From the NCBI GenBank assembly GCA_944368925.1, contig CALVXG010000003.1:172472-236471 (forward strand): 64,000 nt of DNA, in the 5' to 3' direction. Each line of letters opens with the position of its first letter. Within the stretch, counting starts at the first letter, position 1. Below the pieces are notes generated by a model. It saw nothing but the letters and a program-made list of their open reading frames with translations, had not been told where the DNA came from and made no database searches. This DNA comes from an uncultured Clostridia bacterium. Lineage in GTDB: Bacteria > Bacillota > Clostridia > Christensenellales > Borkfalkiaceae. Position numbers and translations under genes: made by a program. Below are positions 57,995 through 64,000 of the stretch, one piece after another.

Positions 57995-60400
57995 TTATCT
58001 GACTTCTATCTTGCAGGAAGCAAACGGCACCGTCACGGTTGCCTGTGACCCGTTCACGGAGAACTCTGCTTTTTCTCCGTCCACATACACCTGCCCGCCT
58101 TTTTTGCAGGGCATCGTGATGCGTATCGTTTTTCCGGATGTGTCGCCTCGAACGGAATCAACGCTTACAAAGTTATGCCCGACCGTCAGATCATAATCAA
58201 TATCCCTGAAACGCAGATTTTCCATTTTCCAATAATCCAACGCGCCCGGGATCTGCGGTTCGACATTAAGACAGTCCAGCCCGTCCGATCCGATGCCGAA
58301 AAATCCCATCGGCATGGCCGCATACAGGAGCGCCGATTCCAAAAATTCGAAGTCCAATCCTATTCCGCCCGCAGTGCCGCCGCCCTGCATCTGTATGCCC
58401 TGTTCACGGTAATACGCACGGTAAAACTCCTGATTGGAAACGGAAACCCCGACCCCCGCGCGTTCCGCCGCCTCCTCGACCTTGTTGTACCACGCCTGTA
58501 TCTCTTTGAGCCTTTCAAAAGCGTTGTCCGCTCCCCGCACGCGGATCCGCGCAAGAAGATCGTAATAACTCGTAAACATGATCGCACCGCCGTCCTGCAC
58601 CTGTTCGCCATACGCAACCATGCTCCCGTTCCAGCCCCAATAATATTGCTTGTCGTTTTTGATCGTCGTCGTCCGCGGCGCAAATTCAAGATCGTAAATA
58701 CCGTACGAACTCGGATTTTCCGCATCGACATAGCCCGATCCCTTTTTCCCCTGCGCAAGATCCCCTTCGATGATCCTGTCTCCGTCGATCCATTCCATGA
58801 TCTTTTCGCTCTGCTCCGGGGTGGGGACGCCGCTCGCCACCGCTTCCAGATTGTAAACCACAAACCCGTAATCGATCTTCTCGCCGCGCGTATTGAACCC
58901 TTCTATGAACCTTCCGTTCTCCGGATCCCAGAACCCGCCTTCGGGATTGTGCGTGTATTTCCCGTCCTCTTCCTGCACAGGTTCTTTGATATCTCTCTGC
59001 ATACATTTGCGGATCTTTTCCGCCAGCTCGTTCAGAGTCTCTGCCGTCCAGTCGTACTCGATCCGCTCGGCATTGGTTTCGGCATAGGGCGCACGGATCG
59101 TCGTCGGGGCCGAAAAATTCAAACCAGCCTGCTCGGCCGCTTTTTCCATATACGCCATGGATTCGATCGCCTTGAGAAAATATACGTTCCCGTAAAAACT
59201 CGTTTCGGGCGCCGCAAAAATATCAAAATATCCGCCGCCGATGCTGGAACCGACTTCTCCGCCCAGGCCCTCGTGCCCCACAAAGTAACTCATATCCACC
59301 AGTCCGCTTTTCCCGTTCAGCGCTTCCAGCATGAACAACGTCATTTTCCGGAATCTGTCCATATTCCGTTCCAACATGGACAGATCACCCGTAAATTCCA
59401 GCATGGTCTTTGCCGCGTTGAGCATCAATGCGTTGTTTTCACCCTTACGGGAATCATAATCCAGCCGAAAATAATTCAGGTCGGCATTCACGGAAAGTTT
59501 TTTCCCTTCTTTCGGACGGATCGATATTTTTATTTTGTCGATATTCTGCCAGTCCGGCAATATATACATCGGAAAGTACATTTTTTCCGCAAAATTGCCG
59601 CGGATCGGATTGGATATCGAAGCAAATTCCGAGTAACTCACTTTCTGCTCTTCCGTAAAATCCGTCTGTCCTTTCTGTCTGTAATAAATATAAATATCGC
59701 CGATCGTCGTGTTTGCCCCGATCCCGACCCTGTCCGTCATGCGAAGATCCATATGTATGTAGGGCGCATGATACGTATCGATCGGGTTTCCCCTGCGGTC
59801 GATCAGAAGATCGGGAGAGATAAAATCGATCGTATCTTCATTGTACGCTGTCAGAGAAAAAAGCCCGTTCGCGCATTTGCTTTTCGCAATGTTTGTCGTC
59901 CAATCGTCTTCATCGGTATTGAATTCGAACCCGAAACTTCTTCCCTCGCTCGTGGTATAATTCGGAAAAGGCCACCCCTGCGCGAACAATGTTCCCGCCG
60001 TCATGGTAGGCGATTCCAGATGATTGAACGCGCACCAGGCATATCCGTAATCGTCCACGGGGATCTGGTCGATGCTCTGCATGACAAGGTCAAAACGATT
60101 GTCTCCTTCGCCGAGCGCCTTTTCCGTCGTATCGAACCAAAGCAGGGACAGCGCCTCGTACTCTTTGTTGAACACCACCGATTCACCCAATCTTCCAGGC
60201 CCGATACTGTAATCGTCATAACGCAGATGACGGTGTAAAAAATCGTTCAGAAAATGATCCAGCTCTTTATCGGAACTTTCAAACCGCAGCATGTTTTCCG
60301 ACGTTTTGCTGTAGTGATAATCATACGTTCCGCTGGAACAGGCAGCAGATCCTATCAGTAAAAGAAGGACAATCAGTAACGCCAAAATTCTCTTTTTCAT
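57995..60400 (-). CDS. Lipoprotein with possible (alpha/alpha)6-barrel hydrolase fold
   Basis: 801 residues from MKKRILALLIVLLLLIGSAAC (Cys at 21). The start overlaps the preceding stop in ATGA. I do not recognise the family with confidence. An N-terminal region (45-330) has aromatic, beta-rich wording (DYGYAWCAFNHLESPTMTAG, IYIYYRQKGQTDF). Residues 330-700 are helical with segments of the barrel glycosidase sort (NAAKTMLEFTGDLSMLERNMDRFRKMTLFML, YYWGWNGSMVAYGEQVQDGGAIMFTSYYDLLAR, GIGLDFEFLESALLYAAMPMGFFG). The end has a beta-sandwich (DYDLTVGHNFVSVDSV, GQVYVDGEKAEFSVNG). This order resembles GH78-like and related enzymes, but no signature motif is present. It would work at the outer face of the membrane before the SBP. 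Confidence 0.6.
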   Translation of the reverse strand: MKKRILALLIVLLLLIGSAACSSGTYDYHYSKTSENMLRFESSDKELDHFLNDFLHRHLRYDDYSIGPGRLGESVVFNKEYEALSLLWFDTTEKALGEGDNRFDLVMQSIDQIPVDDYGYAWCAFNHLESPTMTAGTLFAQGWPFPNYTTSEGRSFGFEFNTDEDDWTTNIAKSKCANGLFSLTAYNEDTIDFISPDLLIDRRGNPIDTYHAPYIHMDLRMTDRVGIGANTTIGDIYIYYRQKGQTDFTEEQKVSYSEFASISNPIRGNFAEKMYFPMYILPDWQNIDKIKISIRPKEGKKLSVNADLNYFRLDYDSRKGENNALMLNAAKTMLEFTGDLSMLERNMDRFRKMTLFMLEALNGKSGLVDMSYFVGHEGLGGEVGSSIGGGYFDIFAAPETSFYGNVYFLKAIESMAYMEKAAEQAGLNFSAPTTIRAPYAETNAERIEYDWTAETLNELAEKIRKCMQRDIKEPVQEEDGKYTHNPEGGFWDPENGRFIEGFNTRGEKIDYGFVVYNLEAVASGVPTPEQSEKIMEWIDGDRIIEGDLAQGKKGSGYVDAENPSSYGIYDLEFAPRTTTIKNDKQYYWGWNGSMVAYGEQVQDGGAIMFTSYYDLLARIRVRGADNAFERLKEIQAWYNKVEEAAERAGVGVSVSNQEFYRAYYREQGIQMQGGGTAGGIGLDFEFLESALLYAAMPMGFFGIGSDGLDCLNVEPQIPGALDYWKMENLRFRDIDYDLTVGHNFVSVDSVRGDTSGKTIRITMPCKKGGQVYVDGEKAEFSVNGSQATVTVPFASCKIEVR

Positions 60401-63312
60401 CTTTTTTCTTTTCTCCTGACCGCAAACAGTGCCGCCGTCATCAGCACAACGGCCGACAATACCAAACAGGATGCCGATGCGGTCGTACCGCATGAACTTT
60501 CTTCCTCCGCTTCCTTTTCCAGATAAAAACGGATCGAATTCTCTTTTGTCCCGCTCGAAGAACGGATCTTAATAACAAATTCGTTTTTGCCCTCTGTCAG
60601 CACCGTATTGCCCTCGACTTCGTATTCCGCTTTCGGATCCTGAAGACCGACATACAACATTGTTTCGTCAAAATTTTCATCCTCCGATACCCGGATCACC
60701 GTTCCGTCCGTGATCGCATGCCCGTTATAGTTGACGTGCGTGACTTCAGCACTGTCTTCCCCTGCCGTTTCTCCTTCTTTCAGCCACATTTTGACCTGCG
60801 GATCGTATGTATAGAACACAGACTCTTTTGTCTCACCGCCAAGCAGCGAACGGAATCCTTTCTCGACCCTGAACGTGAACGGCTGATCCGCATCCGTCAC
60901 CGCATTGATGGATTTATTGGAATAATCCTCCCGATACGGCTGGCTGTCATACGTCCCCGCAATAATGAAACTGAGAAGATTCAGAGCCCCGTTCCCCATA
61001 TGTACCTGTACGGATACCTGCTGGAAACCGAGGTTGGTTTCCTGGTTCAGCATGTCGAATACGGACATTTCCCGGTACTCTTTTACAGCATTCCCCTCTG
61101 CATCGACCGTATCGACGTATCTTCCGAAAAAGATTTTTTCCCGCACGCTCTCGCCCACTCCCGCAAGATTGTTCAGGCGCGCTTCGTCGTAACTGCGTAT
61201 CCCCGCCGCTACCTGCCACCAGGGATCGCCCTGCAAAAACAACTGCGCCCTTTCCGCGATCGGCTTATTGAACGTCACATAAAACTGAAAACTGCCGATG
61301 GTGTCTATCGTCGGCGCTGAGATGCCGACGATCTCCAGCTCCTCGAAAACGACCCCCTCTTCATTCGGCCGCTCCACCCAGCACTCGCGCCCGTCGTTCA
61401 ACGCATGGTCTTTATGCTCGTAGATCTGATTTGTCGCAATACGGTTACCGTTCGGCGTGACAAGGTCGGTCGTAAATTCCAGTTGCTGCGGCACTCTGTT
61501 TTGTCCCGAACTGTCTTGGTTGACCACGTACAGATGCAGACGCCCGCCCAGCCAATGCGCTCCGATCGCAGCACTGCCCAGCTCGTCACGGATCTGCCGC
61601 AGCGGTTTGCCGTCCACTTTGATTCCGTCCAGAACGGATTTGGTCCCGGAAACATCGTAAATATCCGTATCCGATGCCACATCCGAAAACCCGACCTGGA
61701 TCGCATACATTCCCGTTTCCAGCAGCCAATCGTATTCCACCGCATTGACTTCCGTCAGCAAAAATTCTTTGACGGGATACCACCCCCCGTAAGGCTGGTT
61801 GTAATACCTCACCACGGATTGCTGCAAAATACTGCCCCTGTTCGTGGCAAACCCCTGCAAAAGCTCCAAAGACAACCCTTCTCCGCTGGCGGCAAGTTTT
61901 CCGTCCGTCTGCGGGTTGAGCGCACCTTCACTGATATATACGTTCAGTTCACGCAATGTCGCTCCGTTTCGATGCACCTGAACGGCATTGAAAACTTTAT
62001 CATTCAGTTCTTTGACGCTGAAGCCGTTGATTTTAATATAATTCTGCACAAAATAATCGTCGATATGAAGATTGATCTTATACCCGCCCAATATGTTGGA
62101 AAAATTTATCGCAAATACTGCCTGATATCCCTCCACGTCGGTATTTACGGCCGATATCGAAGAAAACGCCAACACAGACGTGCTCCCCTCTTCTATCTCC
62201 GCTAACCATACTTCCCCGGGCATTTCCGTATCGCTTTCCGCCGTTACCGTCAGCCCGGTCAGATCCATGTAATGAAAGTAGGAGAGCTCGGAAAGCATGG
62301 GTACCTCGATATTGTCAACGTAGACCCGCATGTACCCGCCTATTCTTTTGAGCAGCAGGGAATGTACCGCCCATTCCTGGTTTGCAATCTCCCACTGCCA
62401 TCTTCCGCCGAAATTCTCCCGCCAAGGAGACGGATCCGTCTCTTCCATTTCTTCCTCAAAAAGATACTCTACCTCAAACTGCGCAGCCACGCCGTCCTGT
62501 GAGTAATAACGTACACGGATACCTTCATTCTGTGCATTGAGCAGTTGAACCGTGAAAGACTTTGCACCGGCTTGCACCGCCTGCACCAGTACACCGCTTT
62601 CCGCACTCACCTTTTCTCCGTAAACAGCCTCTCCGCCCGTCATCCTCTGCGCAAAAAACGGCAAAGCAGGCGTCTTGTTAAAATCGTAAAAAGCTTCCAC
62701 TCCTCCTGCCGCAGGATCCGATGCTTTCCAACCTCCTTCCTGCACGATTCCGTCCTTCCACCATCTGTCATATTTGAGCACCCACAAGGAATCTTCTGTA
62801 CTCGCCGCCAATCCGCCCGTTGTAAGCCCCGCTTTGAACAGTATTTCGTCGCTCCCGTCCCTGGTCAGAATCGGCCTCTTGTCCGTACACGTGCATTCCG
62901 CATTCGTCGCATGCTCTCCGCACGGAAGGTTTCCGAATGCGTCGTATATGTATATAAGAATATTGGTTGTATAACGGTGCGCCTGCAATGCGATCGAATT
63001 GAACGATTCGATCTCTCCCACCGTATACCCGTTGATCACTACATTCTCCCGAAACGATTCGTCTCCGCTCCCTGCCCATTGCAGATTCGTCTGCCCGGGC
63101 AACGGAAAAGGCTTTTCCATCTCTATGGTCACTACATACGCCGGCTTTCCGTTATAATCGTCCGCAACCGTAAACAATACGTCTTTGACCGCTACCGTGT
63201 CCTCGCTTGCCTTCGCCAATTGTACAGTGGTCAGCATGCCGACGGATACAAGAAAAACCAGAATCAGCACCATTAAAATTCCTTTCCGTTTTATACTGCC
63301 GCATTGAATCAT
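60397..63312 (-). CDS. Large surface protein with repeated domains and C-terminal Cys-Gly anchor
   Basis: 971 residues from MIQCGSIKRKGILMVL, after AAGGAG. Signal helix ILMVLILVFLVSVGMLTTVQLAKA. Four to five repeated domains share the wording I/V-N-G-x-x-V-x-E, followed by AxQAHRxxxxLxIYI (VINGYTVGEIESFNSIALQAHRYTTN; KINGFSVKELNDKVFNAVQVHRNGATL; VDGKPLRQIRDELGSAAIGAHWLGGRL). The end is EEESSCGTTAS, a hydrophobic stretch and RRKEKR. No catalytic motifs are visible. It lies four bases after the Cys-repeat protein gene and overlaps the next gene by four. A sugar-binding or display role at the cell surface is inference. Confidence 0.75.
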   Translation of the reverse strand: MIQCGSIKRKGILMVLILVFLVSVGMLTTVQLAKASEDTVAVKDVLFTVADDYNGKPAYVVTIEMEKPFPLPGQTNLQWAGSGDESFRENVVINGYTVGEIESFNSIALQAHRYTTNILIYIYDAFGNLPCGEHATNAECTCTDKRPILTRDGSDEILFKAGLTTGGLAASTEDSLWVLKYDRWWKDGIVQEGGWKASDPAAGGVEAFYDFNKTPALPFFAQRMTGGEAVYGEKVSAESGVLVQAVQAGAKSFTVQLLNAQNEGIRVRYYSQDGVAAQFEVEYLFEEEMEETDPSPWRENFGGRWQWEIANQEWAVHSLLLKRIGGYMRVYVDNIEVPMLSELSYFHYMDLTGLTVTAESDTEMPGEVWLAEIEEGSTSVLAFSSISAVNTDVEGYQAVFAINFSNILGGYKINLHIDDYFVQNYIKINGFSVKELNDKVFNAVQVHRNGATLRELNVYISEGALNPQTDGKLAASGEGLSLELLQGFATNRGSILQQSVVRYYNQPYGGWYPVKEFLLTEVNAVEYDWLLETGMYAIQVGFSDVASDTDIYDVSGTKSVLDGIKVDGKPLRQIRDELGSAAIGAHWLGGRLHLYVVNQDSSGQNRVPQQLEFTTDLVTPNGNRIATNQIYEHKDHALNDGRECWVERPNEEGVVFEELEIVGISAPTIDTIGSFQFYVTFNKPIAERAQLFLQGDPWWQVAAGIRSYDEARLNNLAGVGESVREKIFFGRYVDTVDAEGNAVKEYREMSVFDMLNQETNLGFQQVSVQVHMGNGALNLLSFIIAGTYDSQPYREDYSNKSINAVTDADQPFTFRVEKGFRSLLGGETKESVFYTYDPQVKMWLKEGETAGEDSAEVTHVNYNGHAITDGTVIRVSEDENFDETMLYVGLQDPKAEYEVEGNTVLTEGKNEFVIKIRSSSGTKENSIRFYLEKEAEEESSCGTTASASCLVLSAVVLMTAALFAVRRKEKR

Positions 63313-63316
63313 TTCC

Positions 63317-64000
63317 TTACTCCTTTTCCCGTCTGCATTTTTTTCTGCAAACAACCGCTGCCCCGATCAGCAAAATCGCCGCAGGAACTGCAAAGCTTCC
63401 CGCGATCGCACCGCCGCAGCCGCCTTCGGATCCTTCCTCTCCCGGCCCTTGCGTCTGTTCTCCGTCCCCGGACTCTTCCCCGCCGGGCTCCTGCGTCTGT
63501 CCACCGTCTCCGGACTCTTCCCCGCCGGGTTCCTGCGCGCCGCAAACACTGCATTCCCCGTCGACATAATCATGCCCGACAGGTGACAACACCGTCGAAG
63601 AAAGGTCAATTTCGTTTTTCCCTTCCGCATCCGAAAAATACTTTCCGCACACTTCGCAGGACCAATATTCCGCGTTCCCCGCTTCCGTGCAGGTCGCAGC
63701 TTCCGCCGCATGATGCGTCAACGTATGCGCCGCCAATGCGCCGTATTTCTCTCCGCACACTTCGCAGACCGCCTGTTCCGTACAGCTTGCCGTGCCTCCG
63801 CGGTGCCCCTGCGCCGCTACCGCCACGCTCGCTTTGTCCGCTATTTCCGCCGTGCCTTCCGCATCCGAAAAATACTTTCCGCACACTTCGCAGGACCAAT
63901 ATTCCGTGTTCCCCGCTTCCGTACAGGTCGCAGCTTCCGCCGCATGATGCGTCAACGTATGCGCCGCCAATGCGCCGTATTTCTCTCCGCACACTTCGCA
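63317..64000 (-). CDS. Cys-rich repeat surface protein with Cys-Gly anchor (partial, C-terminal part)
   Basis: About 227 residues visible; the frame stays open to the window's right edge, so the N-terminus is missing. The visible part has nearly two copies of a 78-residue repeat (CEVCGEKYGALAAHTLTHHAAEA, ATCTEAGNTEYWSCEVCGKYFSDAEG), then DYVDGECSVCGAQ, a Gly/Glu-rich linker with two EPGGEESGDG copies, and the anchor EGGCGGAIAGS, hydrophobic stretch, CRKKCRREKE. The repeats belong to the same CxxC plus GH/HH type as in the 877-residue lipoprotein. First visible gene of the operon. Confidence 0.75.
   Translation of the reverse strand, partial: CEVCGEKYGALAAHTLTHHAAEAATCTEAGNTEYWSCEVCGKYFSDAEGTAEIADKASVAVAAQGHRGGTASCTEQAVCEVCGEKYGALAAHTLTHHAAEAATCTEAGNAEYWSCEVCGKYFSDAEGKNEIDLSSTVLSPVGHDYVDGECSVCGAQEPGGEESGDGGQTQEPGGEESGDGEQTQGPGEEGSEGGCGGAIAGSFAVPAAILLIGAAVVCRKKCRREKE
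63621..64000. repeat. Tandem 234-bp coding repeat
   Basis: The DNA from 63621 to 63768 recurs from 63855 to the window end with only a few mismatches. The period is 234 bp, or 78 codons, inside the Cys-rich surface protein gene. Confidence 0.85.

Noticed and set aside
63621-64000. Repeats as a CRISPR array
   Set aside because: Units are 234 bp, directly adjoining, in frame and encode Cys-rich protein; there are no spacers or cas genes.
1-64000. tRNA, rRNA or riboswitch genes
   Set aside because: Read through all gaps longer than about 80 bp and found only promoters and hairpins. A cobalamin riboswitch was looked for before the corrinoid genes but no B12-box sequence was seen by eye.

Overview
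The window reads as chromosomal DNA of an uncultured gut-type Clostridia (Bacillota) with moderately high GC. The evidence is AGGAGG-type ribosome binding sites, sigma-A promoters with 17-bp spacers, many lipoboxes, a CcpA-type cre site, CUT1-type sugar ABC transporters, and AraC and LacI regulators next to glycoside hydrolase operons. I see no rRNA, tRNA, phage, transposon or CRISPR. Taxonomy below class is inference.

Layout. 0-6.6 kb: the end of a sugar-transport operon (LplB-like permease, cut by the window edge, and a membrane-anchored protein of unknown function), a divergent AraC regulator, and a GH78-GH35 operon whose promoter closely resembles that of the transport operon. 7.1-15.6 kb: a compact leftward cluster for corrinoid-dependent methyl transfer: a UroD-fold methyltransferase, a corrinoid protein, a UroD-fold protein fused to thioredoxin, a CobW-like GTPase, a radical SAM enzyme, a RACo-type corrinoid activator, a DUF2284 metalloprotein and a PocR-AraC regulator. 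15.7-19.9 kb: two AraC regulators, an orphan UroD-fold methyltransferase and a PfkB sugar kinase. 20.2-36.1 kb: a leftward saccharide operon (GDPD-like surface protein, SGNH esterase lipoprotein, solute-binding protein, two permeases, GH99-like lipoprotein, large surface protein, GH78 rhamnosidase) with a divergent AraC. 36.4-43.1 kb: LacI-RpiB, a GH106-like enzyme and another GH78-like enzyme. 43.4-53.1 kb: an amino-sugar-type operon (PIG-L deacetylase, NagB-like deaminase, PfkB kinase, class II aldolase, repeat lipoprotein, two permeases) with a divergent AraC. The last permease is fused in frame to the C-terminal part of what looks like a DUF4838 protein. 53.4-64.0 kb: another leftward operon (Cys-repeat surface protein, large surface protein, lipoprotein with a possible hydrolase fold, solute-binding protein, two permeases, GH43).

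How it works together. Four separate ABC import systems, three GH78-like and one GH106-like enzyme, GH35, GH43, a GH99-like protein and an SGNH esterase point to stepwise harvest of rhamnose-containing, acetylated plant polysaccharide such as rhamnogalacturonan or plant glycosides. The corrinoid cluster could take methyl groups from methoxylated or methylated compounds released with that material; its substrate and methyl acceptor are not evident here. The most unusual items are the corrinoid cluster with its GTPase, radical SAM enzyme and UroD-thioredoxin fusion; the permease-DUF4838 chimera; two near-matching regulated promoters; and four surface proteins that share a Cys-Gly C-terminal anchor.
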